Below, piece after piece: positions 57,059-64,000 of a stretch of 64,000 bases of DNA. The stretch covers positions 248,001 to 312,000 of the forward strand of contig NZ_JAZDUE010000001.1 of assembly GCF_036350515.1 (NCBI RefSeq). Reading direction: 5' to 3'. The stretch is from Gordonia prachuapensis. GTDB lineage: Bacteria > Actinomycetota > Actinomycetes > Mycobacteriales > Mycobacteriaceae. How positions within the stretch are numbered: the stretch's first letter is position 1; every line of letters starts with the position of its first letter. The position numbers and the translations under genes are program-made. The notes beneath the pieces are model-generated. The model made no database searches, had not been told where the DNA came from, and was given only the letters and a program-made list of their open reading frames with translations.

Positions 57059-57463
57059 ATGGAGGTCGACAACGAACGAGGCGGTCCGATGGTGACCGTG
57101 TGTGCCGGTCATCGATGCAGAGCGCTCTGGCAGCTACTTGACGAATCGTCCACAGACCCTGGCGACGTCATGCCCCATCGCACCTCCGATCAGCTCAGGC
57201 ACACCATCCGGGATACCCCTGGAGGAGTGCTGGTGAGGTCGCAGTGTCTCGGGATGTGCCACGAGGGTGCCGTCGTCGCGGTCGCGTATCGAAAGGCGGG
57301 AACGATGCGGGGACTGTGCGGCCACGCGTTCTCATCGGTGAATCGCACCCCGGTGCTGCGCGATCTGCTCAGCTGGATTCCGCAGATCACCTCGTCCGCC
57401 GAGTGTCGGGAGGTTCCGCGGACCCTCCGCCCCGTCATGATCAAGCCGCGTGGCCGTCGATGA
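57059..57463 (+). CDS. Thioredoxin-fold [2Fe-2S] ferredoxin-like protein
   Basis: A 134-aa protein with the Cys pattern of thioredoxin-like [2Fe-2S] ferredoxins: CAGHRC near the N-terminus and QCLGMCHEG in the middle, which together would bind one cluster. A downstream ATG at 57089 would give 124 aa. Its stop overlaps the ChlI-like ATPase start by ATGA. The role may be electron transfer to, or metal sensing by, the chelatase module. Confidence 0.75.
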   Translation: MEVDNERGGPMVTVCAGHRCRALWQLLDESSTDPGDVMPHRTSDQLRHTIRDTPGGVLVRSQCLGMCHEGAVVAVAYRKAGTMRGLCGHAFSSVNRTPVLRDLLSWIPQITSSAECREVPRTLRPVMIKPRGRR

Positions 57464-58401
57464 CTGTGCCGACTGTTTATCCGTTCACCGCCGTCCTCGG
57501 GCACGACGCATTCAAGAGCGCTTTGCTGCTGACCGCGGTCGACCCGGGGATCTCAGGTGTCTTGGCGATGGGGGACCGGGGTACGGCGAAAACCACACTG
57601 ATCCGCGCACTGGGAAGTCTCCTCGACCTCGCAGGAGTGGCCTCGCCGGTGATCGACCTTCCGTTGGGTGCCACCGAGGACCGGGTGGTCGGCGCGCTGG
57701 ATGTCGACCGTGCTCTGAGCACGGGGGAGGCCGTGTTCCGGCCGGGATTGCTAGCCGAGGCCCACGGCGGCTACCTGTACATCGACGAGGTCAACCTCCT
57801 CGACGACTTCCTGGTGGATCTGCTCCTCGATGTCGCCGCGAGCGGCACCAACATCGTGGAACGCGACGGGATCAGTCACCGACATGCCGCTCGGTTCATC
57901 CTGGTCGGTTCGGGAAACCCGGAGGAAGGACAATTGCGGCCGCAGCTCGAAGACCGGTTCGGCCTCTCGACTCACGTGCAGACGATCGCCGATGTCGACC
58001 TGCGCATCCAGATCGTCCGGCGTCGACTCGAGTTCGACGCCGACCCGACGGGTTTCGCGAACCGATTCGCCGTCCGGCAGCGTCAGTTGGCGCAACGTCT
58101 GGTCGCCGCCCGCGAATCCGTCGATGACATCGACGTCGACGACCGGGTTCTCACCACTGCGGTGCAGCTGTGTGTCGAGGTCGGCGCGGTCGGTCATCGT
58201 GGCGAGGTGACACTCATCCGGGCCGCGCGAGCGCTGGCGGCCCTCCGTGGTCGGCGCGCGGTGACACCGGCCGATCTCGGTGACGCCGCGATTCCGGTGT
58301 TGCGCCATCGCATCCCGCGCGATCCGTTCGAGCGGCCGGCGGTGGCGACCGCCCGGGTACACAACGCCGTCACGGCGGTCGTCGGCCGGGTGGCCGCCTG
58401 A
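57460..58401 (+). CDS. ChlI/BchI-like AAA+ ATPase
   Basis: An AAA+ ATPase (313 aa) of the magnesium/cobalt chelatase I-subunit type. Walker A GDRGTAKTT (38-46), Walker B YLYIDEVNLLDD (near 105) and the insert typical of chelatases (SGTNIVERDG, VGSGNPEEG) are present. Known I subunits power metal insertion into tetrapyrroles by a large H/CobN subunit. Here it is in an operon with a ferredoxin and a ChlD-like VWA protein under a Zur-type box. Confidence 0.9.
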   Translation: MTVPTVYPFTAVLGHDAFKSALLLTAVDPGISGVLAMGDRGTAKTTLIRALGSLLDLAGVASPVIDLPLGATEDRVVGALDVDRALSTGEAVFRPGLLAEAHGGYLYIDEVNLLDDFLVDLLLDVAASGTNIVERDGISHRHAARFILVGSGNPEEGQLRPQLEDRFGLSTHVQTIADVDLRIQIVRRRLEFDADPTGFANRFAVRQRQLAQRLVAARESVDDIDVDDRVLTTAVQLCVEVGAVGHRGEVTLIRAARALAALRGRRAVTPADLGDAAIPVLRHRIPRDPFERPAVATARVHNAVTAVVGRVAA

Positions 58402-58402
58402 C

Positions 58403-59917
58403 ATGACCGTACTTCCCTGGCAACGTCATCCGGAGTCGCTCCTGACGTCCGGACAGGAGCGACTCTGTCGCGTGTGGCGAACCAGCGGAACGTTCGGGTT
58501 GCTGCTGGTCGGTGATGCGTGGTCGCGAGAAGTCCTGATGAAACACCTCACTCTCCCCGGTGCGCCGGTGTTGACCGCGAGTATGTCGGAGTCCGACCTG
58601 ATCGCCGACCGCTCCGCCACCGGTGCGCCGACACCATCGATCTTCGAACGGGCCACCGGGGCCGGCATGATGATCCCGTCCGCCGATCTCGTCGACCCCG
58701 CGGTGGCGACCATGATCCCGTGCGACCGGCTCCTCGCCTCTGCACCGGATGTGGAAAGCGTCCCCGCGGTCCTTCTGTCACGCCTGCCCGTCGTGGTCGG
58801 GCTCGGTGTGCGACCGACCGTGCGAAGCCGGCGACTGCCCGAGCCCGACAATGCGCAGATCGACGCGTGGGTGGTCGGGTCGCTGGCGGCCAACGGGCTC
58901 AACGATCACCGGCTCGAGATCGGAGCGGTCCGATGCTTGACCACCCTTGCGGCCGATAGCGCTTCGCTGAGCACGACACTCGCCCGGCACATCGTCGAAC
59001 CTCGGCTTGCACCCATGGTCGAGGCGTCGGCTGCACCCGAGACAGCCGACGGCGCACCACCGGCCGACGCCCCGGCCTCGGGCAACGCCGCGGGTGAACT
59101 CGGTCGGGACGAGGCCGACGTGTCCCGGGTGCCCGAGACCCATGCCGACCACGTGGCGATGCCCGAGTGGGCCACGGTGCCAACTGCCCGGCGGTACGCC
59201 GCGAAGCGTTCACCGGGCCGACGCGGCGCGTTGGTGCGTGCACGGCGCGGTCGGGTGCGGCGGGTCGTCGACTACGACGCTGCACTGGGCCTCGATGTTC
59301 TTCAGACGTTGACGGCCGCCGGGCGAAGCGGACAGCTCGACCGCGACGCTTTGCGCAGCAGTATCCGGGTGCGTAGAGGCGGCCGACTGACCGTCATCAT
59401 CGTGGATCGGTCGGACTCGATGAGCGGCGTGCGTGGGCGGGTCGCGGCCGCCACGGCGCTCGGCGCCCTCGGCGAGACCATCGCCAACAGGTCGATGGTC
59501 GCGGTCATCGCCGCACGCGGTGCGGCGGCCGAGGTGGTCGTCGAGCCGACGCGCGATCTGCTGGACGCACACGCCGTCATCGCCGGACTGCCGGCGGGTG
59601 GTGGGACGCCTCTGGCGTCCGCCTTCCTCCTCGCTGTGGGGCTGCTCGAGGACGATCCCGACATTCAGGCGCGCGTACTCGTGCTGTCCGACGGTGGTAC
59701 CAATGTGCGTCTCGAGGACGAGGTCACCCCGGAATCCGATTCGGCTCTGGCGCAGTCGGAAACAGCGCTGAAGCTGCTCGTGCAGCGCAGTGAGCAGGTG
59801 GTCGTGATCCCCACGGCCAACCCCGGAGTGCGCGTGCGTCCCGACGACCTCGAGTGGTTCACTCGCGCGGGCGCGATTGTTCGTGGCCCCGGCGATCGTG
59901 AAGATCGCGGGAATTGA
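58403..59917 (+). CDS. ChlD/BchD-like VWA chelatase subunit
   Basis: A D-subunit-like protein (504 aa): a degenerate AAA+ N-terminal half (1-200) without a Walker A, an Ala/Pro/Asp linker (about 205-265), an Arg-rich stretch and a C-terminal VWA domain with the metal site DRSDS (335-339). This is the architecture of BchD. It starts 1 base after the ChlI-like stop. No CobN/ChlH gene follows in the window. Confidence 0.88.
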   Translation: MTVLPWQRHPESLLTSGQERLCRVWRTSGTFGLLLVGDAWSREVLMKHLTLPGAPVLTASMSESDLIADRSATGAPTPSIFERATGAGMMIPSADLVDPAVATMIPCDRLLASAPDVESVPAVLLSRLPVVVGLGVRPTVRSRRLPEPDNAQIDAWVVGSLAANGLNDHRLEIGAVRCLTTLAADSASLSTTLARHIVEPRLAPMVEASAAPETADGAPPADAPASGNAAGELGRDEADVSRVPETHADHVAMPEWATVPTARRYAAKRSPGRRGALVRARRGRVRRVVDYDAALGLDVLQTLTAAGRSGQLDRDALRSSIRVRRGGRLTVIIVDRSDSMSGVRGRVAAATALGALGETIANRSMVAVIAARGAAAEVVVEPTRDLLDAHAVIAGLPAGGGTPLASAFLLAVGLLEDDPDIQARVLVLSDGGTNVRLEDEVTPESDSALAQSETALKLLVQRSEQVVVIPTANPGVRVRPDDLEWFTRAGAIVRGPGDREDRGN

Positions 59918-59953
59918 CTGTCTCATAGCGCAATTCGCATTTGAAGGCAGAAG

Positions 59954-59967
59954 TAGAACGTGTTTCA
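59954..59967. promoter_or_regulatory. Possible KstR-type box upstream of the SDR gene
   Basis: TAGAACGTGTTTCA fits the mycobacterial KstR consensus TnnAACnnGTTnnA exactly. With 8 fixed positions, about one such match is expected by chance in a window this size, so it is only suggestive. It is 38 bases before the SDR start. Confidence 0.3.
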
Positions 59968-60004
59968 CTTTTCGTGATCAGTCACATCGACGAAGGAGTG
60001 GGCA

Positions 60005-60862
60005 ATGAACAGGATGGCCGGCAAGGTAGTTCTGATCACCGGTGCAGCACGCGGTCAAGGCCGCAGCCACGCTGTTCATCTCGCGGACGAAGGCGCGGAC
60101 ATCATCGCCTTCGACATCTGCGCGGACATCGCCTCGAACGAGTACGCGCTTGCGACTCGCGAGGACCTCGACGAGACGAAGAACCTGGTTGAGAAGGCCG
60201 GCCGCCGATGCGTCGTGGGAGAGGTGGACGTGCGCGACAGGGTCGCGCTGGAGGGCGGACTGAGACAGGCGGTGGCTGATCTCGGCGGGCTGCACGCCGT
60301 CGTCGCCAACGCCGGCATCTGCCCATTGGGTAGGGAGGTCGGGGTCGAGGGTTTCGTGGATGCTTTCGATGTGGATTTTGTCGGGGTTGTCAACACCGTG
60401 CACGTGGCGTTGCCGCACCTGTCCGAGGGGGCATCCATCGTGGTGACCGGTTCGGTCGCCGGACTCGTCCCGCAGACGGGTATCAACGGCATGGAGGCGT
60501 TGCAGGGTCCCGGTGGTGACGGGTATGGGTTGGCGAAGAAGTTGCTGAGTGCCTATACCTCGTCGCTGGCCATGACGTTGGGACCGATGAGCATCCGCCT
60601 CAACACAATCCATCCCACCAACGTCGACACCGACATGCTGCAGAGCGCACCGATGTATCGCACATTCCGGCCGGATCTCGAAAATCCGACCCGGGAGGAT
60701 GCCCTGGAGACATTCCCGTTCATGCAATTGATGCCGACCCCGTGGGTGGACGCCGCCGACATCTCGCACGCCGTCGTCTACCTCGCCTCGGACGAATCCC
60801 GGTTCGTCACCGGCCAGCAACTTCGCGTCGACGCCGGCGCCGGGATGAAGATCGGTCTGTGA
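60005..60862 (+). CDS. Mycofactocin-type short-chain dehydrogenase/reductase
   Basis: An SDR (285 aa) with the opening GKVVLITGAARGQGRSHAVHLADEGADIIAFDI (abridged), which with the extra LVEKAGRR insert is typical of mycofactocin-coupled dehydrogenases of actinobacteria. NAD site TGAARGQG (13-20), catalytic Ser in VTGSVAG and YxxxK as YGLAKK. Oxidises an unknown alcohol or steroid. Shine-Dalgarno AAGGAG supports the ATG at 60005. No link to zinc is visible. Confidence 0.85.
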   Translation: MNRMAGKVVLITGAARGQGRSHAVHLADEGADIIAFDICADIASNEYALATREDLDETKNLVEKAGRRCVVGEVDVRDRVALEGGLRQAVADLGGLHAVVANAGICPLGREVGVEGFVDAFDVDFVGVVNTVHVALPHLSEGASIVVTGSVAGLVPQTGINGMEALQGPGGDGYGLAKKLLSAYTSSLAMTLGPMSIRLNTIHPTNVDTDMLQSAPMYRTFRPDLENPTREDALETFPFMQLMPTPWVDAADISHAVVYLASDESRFVTGQQLRVDAGAGMKIGL

Positions 60863-60957
60863 GAGTCGGGCCATCGGGTCTGTCGGAACGTCGATCTCGT
60901 CGGCGGTGCCGCCCGAGTGGTCGCTGCCAGTCCGGGTTCGGTATCGTCGCTAACGAT

Positions 60958-60976
60958 AGTGGTATTCGTTTCCATC
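60958..60976. promoter_or_regulatory. Zur-type box before the FecCD-type importer
   Basis: AGTGGTATTCGTTTCCATC, the weakest of the five related boxes (12 of 19 against the aldolase-side box). It ends 17 bases before the GTG start of the permease. A second palindrome, AACGATAGTGGTATTCGTT (60952-60970), overlaps it. Confidence 0.55.
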
Positions 60977-60993
60977 AGCTGGAGTGACCGCCC

Positions 60994-62091
60994 GTGCCGA
61001 CATCCGCGCCGATCAGATCTGACCCAGGGGCGGAGTCTCGTCGGCGGTGGTCTGGTGGTGGGCCGAATCCTCTTGTCTGGAGTGTCCTGCTGACGGTGGT
61101 GCTCACCGTCTCCGTGCTCGTCGCGATCGGCCTCGGTTCGGCTTCGGTGGCGCCGGCGGACACGGTGCGATACCTGTGGGCCGCCGTCACCGGGGGCTCG
61201 ATCTCCTCGGACGAGGTCGCCTCGTATCAGATCATCTGGCAGATTCGCACCCCGCGCGTACTGCTGGCCGCCATCGTCGGTGCGGGCCTGGGTGCTGTCG
61301 GAGTGGCGGTTCAGGCGCTGGTCCGCAACCCCCTCGCCGACCCGTACATTCTCGGGGTCTCCTCGGGCGCGGCGGTAGGTGCCGTTGCCGTCTCGCTGTT
61401 CGGGGCGCTGGCGATGCTGGGGATCTATGCGGTGTCCGCGGGTGCCTTCATCGGTGCACTGCTCGCCACTGCGATCGTGTATCTCATCGCCTACGGGAGG
61501 ATGGGCGTGACACCGTTGCGGCTGGTGCTGACCGGTGTGGCGCTGTCGTTCGGGTTTCAAGCGGTGATGAGCGTGATGATCTACTACACGCCCAGTGGCG
61601 AGGCGACCGCGACGGTTCTCTTCTGGACGATGGGGTCGTTCGGCGCGGCCACCTGGGGTTCGCTTCCCTTGGTCGCGGTCATCGTGGTCGTCGGTGCTCT
61701 CGCCCTGCGCCGAAGCAGCCGATCCCTGGACGTGCTGGCGTTGGGCGACGAGACCGCCGCGGCTCTCGGCGTCGCGGCATCACGGGTGCGCAAACAGCTG
61801 TTCCTCGTCACCGCGGTGATGACCGGTGCGATGGTGGCGGTGAGTGGCGCGATCGGATTCGTCGGCCTCGTTGTCCCGCACATCACCCGGATGATCGTCG
61901 GTGCAACGCATGCTCGCCTGCTTCTGATCGCGCCGTTCGTGGCCGCCATCCTCATGGTCTGGGTCGATCTGCTGGCCCGAACCCTGGTCGCACCACGCGA
62001 ACTGCCGCTCGGAGTGCTCACCGCGATCATCGGGGTTCCGGTGTTCATCTCGCTGATGCGTCGACGCGCCTACGTGTTCGGTGGGCGCTGA
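60994..62091 (+). CDS. FecCD-type ABC importer permease
   Basis: A BtuC/FhuB-type permease (365 aa) with about ten membrane segments. Signature stretches RTPRVLLAAIVGAGLGAVGVAVQALVRNPLADPYILG (abridged) and GFVGLVVPHITRMIVG are characteristic. The family imports iron-siderophores, cobalamin or heme. Start is a GTG. First gene of a three-gene importer; possible Zur-type control suggests a zincophore or cobalamin as cargo. Confidence 0.9.
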   Translation: MPTSAPIRSDPGAESRRRWSGGGPNPLVWSVLLTVVLTVSVLVAIGLGSASVAPADTVRYLWAAVTGGSISSDEVASYQIIWQIRTPRVLLAAIVGAGLGAVGVAVQALVRNPLADPYILGVSSGAAVGAVAVSLFGALAMLGIYAVSAGAFIGALLATAIVYLIAYGRMGVTPLRLVLTGVALSFGFQAVMSVMIYYTPSGEATATVLFWTMGSFGAATWGSLPLVAVIVVVGALALRRSSRSLDVLALGDETAAALGVAASRVRKQLFLVTAVMTGAMVAVSGAIGFVGLVVPHITRMIVGATHARLLLIAPFVAAILMVWVDLLARTLVAPRELPLGVLTAIIGVPVFISLMRRRAYVFGGR

Positions 62092-62915
62092 TGGACCTCG
62101 GCATCGAGGGCCTCACGGTGACCGTCGACGGGCGCCACCTGGTCCAGGAACTGGGATTGACGCTGGCGTCGGGGGAGATCGTCGGCCTCGTCGGACCGAA
62201 TGGTTCGGGCAAATCAACGGCATTGCGCTGCGTGTACCGCGCGCTGAAACCTTCGGGCGGGGTTGTGCGTGTCGGCGGGGACGACGTGGCGCAGATGACA
62301 CTGCGGGAAACCGCGCGCCGCGTGGCCGCGTTGACGCAGGAAGCGCAATCGGACTTCGACTTCACCGTCGACGAGGTCGTGGCGCTGGGGCGAACACCCT
62401 TCAAGAGCGGCAACGAACCGTTGACCGCTGCCGAACGCGACCTGTGTCGAGACGCGATGCGCCACACAGACATCGCTCATCTGGCCGACCGAGGGATTCT
62501 GAGTCTGTCCGGCGGTGAGCGACAACGCGTGATGATCGCGCGAGCTCTCGTACAGGAACCACAGGTCCTCGTCCTCGACGAACCGACGAATCATCTGGAC
62601 ATCCGTCACCAGATCGCCGTACTCGGCCGGCTCCGAGGGTCCGGACCGACCTGCCTCGTTGTCCTGCACGACCTGAACCTCGCCGCAGCGACATGCGATC
62701 GCCTGGTGGTCCTTTCCGAGGGGCGAGCGGCAGCTGTCGGCCCACCGGCCGACGTCCTGACCGAGCAGCTCATCGCCGAGGTCTTCGGCGTCGACGTCAC
62801 AGTCGTACCCCACCCGCTCACCGGTGACCCGCAAGTGTTGTTCACCCTTCCCGGCGTGGAGGCGGCGCAGCAGTCCGTACCCGATACCGAAACACCGACC
62901 GAAAAGAGTGAATGA
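62091..62915 (+). CDS. FecCD-type importer ATPase
   Basis: A 274-aa ABC ATPase: GPNGSGKSTAL (Walker A, near 37), LSGGERQRVMIARAL and LVLDEPTNHLD. FecE/BtuD type. The ATG overlaps the permease stop by one base (TGATG), so the pair is translationally coupled. Confidence 0.92.
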   Translation: MDLGIEGLTVTVDGRHLVQELGLTLASGEIVGLVGPNGSGKSTALRCVYRALKPSGGVVRVGGDDVAQMTLRETARRVAALTQEAQSDFDFTVDEVVALGRTPFKSGNEPLTAAERDLCRDAMRHTDIAHLADRGILSLSGGERQRVMIARALVQEPQVLVLDEPTNHLDIRHQIAVLGRLRGSGPTCLVVLHDLNLAAATCDRLVVLSEGRAAAVGPPADVLTEQLIAEVFGVDVTVVPHPLTGDPQVLFTLPGVEAAQQSVPDTETPTEKSE

Positions 62916-62916
62916 C

Positions 62917-63924
62917 ATGGAATTTGCAGTGTCGCGTCCACGATCCGCCGCGTTCGGAGCTCTCGCCCTGTGCGCCGGGCTGCTGGCCGGATGCGGGGCC
63001 GAGGTCGACGAGTCCGACGAGGCGCAGACCACCACTGTGAACAGGTGCGGTGAAGCCGTCGAGTACACCGTTCCGCAACGTGCGGTCGTGTACGAGGGTG
63101 GAAGTGCGGACAAGATGTTCGCGCTCGGACTCGTCGATCACGTCCACGGTTACGTGCTGCCGCCGGCAAATCCGCCGGTCTCCGAGTCCCCGTGGGCCGC
63201 CGACTACGAACAGGTCGAGTTCCTCTCCGACGACCTCCTCAACCGCGAGCTCGTCGTCGATGCCAACTCCGATTTCGTTGTGGCCGGCTGGAACTCGGGC
63301 TTCTCCGACTCGCGGAGCATCACGCCCGAGATCCTCGACACGCTGGGGATCCAGAGCTTCATGCACGCCGAGTCATGCTTCAACTACCCGGGATTCCCCG
63401 AGCAGCACACACCTTTCGACGGGCTCTATACCGACATGGAACGTCTGGGGGCGATCTTCGGTGTCGAGGACCGTGCTGCGGATGTGGTGGAGCAGTACAA
63501 GAATCGGGTCTCAGCTGTTCAGGAGCAGGCGCCGGACGGACCTCCCGTGAAGGTGTTCCTGTACGACAGCGGCACGGACCAACCGTTCACCGCGGCATCC
63601 CAGGTCCCGCCGAACGACATCATCCGGTTCTCCGGCGGGGAGAACATCTTCGGCGATGTCGAAGCACGATGGACCGAGGCGAGCTGGGAGGCGGTTGTCG
63701 AAGCGGCGCCGGAGGTCATCATCATCCTCGACTACAACGATCAACCAGCGCAGGAGAAGATCGACTTCCTCAAGTCGGATCCCCGCACCGCCGCACTGCC
63801 GGCGGTGGTCAACGACCAGTTCTTCATCCTCGACTACAACGAGGCGATCTCGAGCCCCCGCAACGTCGACGGGCTCGAGAAGTTCGGTGCGTATCTGCGT
63901 GACTACGTGAACAACCGCGGCTAG
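62917..63924 (+). CDS. FecCD-type importer substrate-binding lipoprotein
   Basis: A BtuF/FecB-type (cluster A-II) binding protein of 335 aa. Lipobox LAGC (Cys 25); two lobes with a rigid helix; ERLGAIFGVEDRAADVVEQ marks the linker. Several Cys in the mature part (near residues 44 and 156) are unusual for this family and may be disulfide-bonded. Ligand unknown. One base after the ATPase stop. Confidence 0.88.
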   Translation: MEFAVSRPRSAAFGALALCAGLLAGCGAEVDESDEAQTTTVNRCGEAVEYTVPQRAVVYEGGSADKMFALGLVDHVHGYVLPPANPPVSESPWAADYEQVEFLSDDLLNRELVVDANSDFVVAGWNSGFSDSRSITPEILDTLGIQSFMHAESCFNYPGFPEQHTPFDGLYTDMERLGAIFGVEDRAADVVEQYKNRVSAVQEQAPDGPPVKVFLYDSGTDQPFTAASQVPPNDIIRFSGGENIFGDVEARWTEASWEAVVEAAPEVIIILDYNDQPAQEKIDFLKSDPRTAALPAVVNDQFFILDYNEAISSPRNVDGLEKFGAYLRDYVNNRG

Positions 63925-63970
63925 CGGGACACTGGCGGCGGGAGACACCAGACACCTGGAGCCACACTGA

Positions 63971-64000
63971 ATGTCGAGCGATCCGTACGTGCCGGTGACA
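63971..64000 (+). CDS. Start of a further gene, cut by the window edge
   Basis: An ATG with MSSDPYVPVT runs off the right end; GGAG lies about 12 bases upstream. Too short to identify, but it follows the importer on the same strand and may belong to the same operon. Confidence 0.3.
   Translation, partial: MSSDPYVPVT

Noticed and set aside
57460..59917. Magnesium chelatase for chlorophyll synthesis
   Set aside because: No other chlorophyll genes, no H subunit, and the host group is not phototrophic.

Overview
The window is high-GC actinobacterial DNA, most likely from the Mycobacteriales and best matched by Gordonia or a near relative (Rhodococcus, Dietzia). The evidence is a backbone of genes in mycobacterial order: lpqB, comF, long-form hpf, secA1, an Rv3235-type gene, a wax-ester/diacylglycerol acyltransferase-like gene, an Rv3231c-type gene, a ferredoxin-reductase, DesA3-type desaturases, rsgA and aroA. 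This matches the Rv3244c to Rv3227 stretch of M. tuberculosis, but in this genome it is interrupted by accessory blocks. The genus is an inference from synteny, since no rRNA lies in the window.

Layout: (1) 1-14861, the mycobacterial backbone from lpqB to two tandem DesA3-like desaturases; the same 20-bp palindrome stands before the reductase and before the first desaturase. (2) 14862-22199, REP-like repeats, then myo-inositol catabolism (iolC-iolB-iolD-iolG with ATGA overlaps, a divergent sugar-binding lipoprotein and an IolE-like enzyme). (3) 22348-29158, ClC channel, rsgA, aroA, small genes, an NCS2 permease with a C-terminal variant leucine-repeat tail, and a Nudix hydrolase. (4) 29313-39867, an aerobic form I carbon monoxide dehydrogenase locus (XdhC-like, coxM-coxS-coxL, XdhC-YHS fusion, MocA-like, coxD, coxE) with a convergent LysR gene and a methyltransferase. 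(5) 39898-44222, an IrtAB-like ABC transporter pair with a TetR gene. (6) 44380-63924, an island dominated by zinc-starvation functions.

The zinc island is the most interesting part. Five 19-bp palindromic boxes of one family (roughly RATGGTAAYSRTTNTCRTT) stand at the starts of the transcription units for an AztABCD-type zinc importer, a COG0523 metallochaperone GTPase, a zinc-independent class I fructose-bisphosphate aldolase, a ferredoxin/ChlI-like/ChlD-like chelatase module and a FecCD-type importer. The box sequence, the COG0523 gene, the zinc-independent aldolase and a second-class dihydroorotase together point to the zinc repressor Zur. The aldolase and dihydroorotase fit a zinc-sparing programme. 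The ferredoxin-ChlI-ChlD module has no visible catalytic H/CobN subunit and may be a new metal-insertion machine that works with the COG0523 GTPase. Inside the island sit non-zinc or detoxification genes: a CmtR-like sensor with a Cys-tailed CDF exporter, a 6-oxocamphor-hydrolase-like crotonase and a mycofactocin-type SDR.

No rRNA, tRNA, CRISPR array, insertion sequence or prophage was recognised. Regulatory sites are read by eye from palindromy and mutual similarity and have not been tested.
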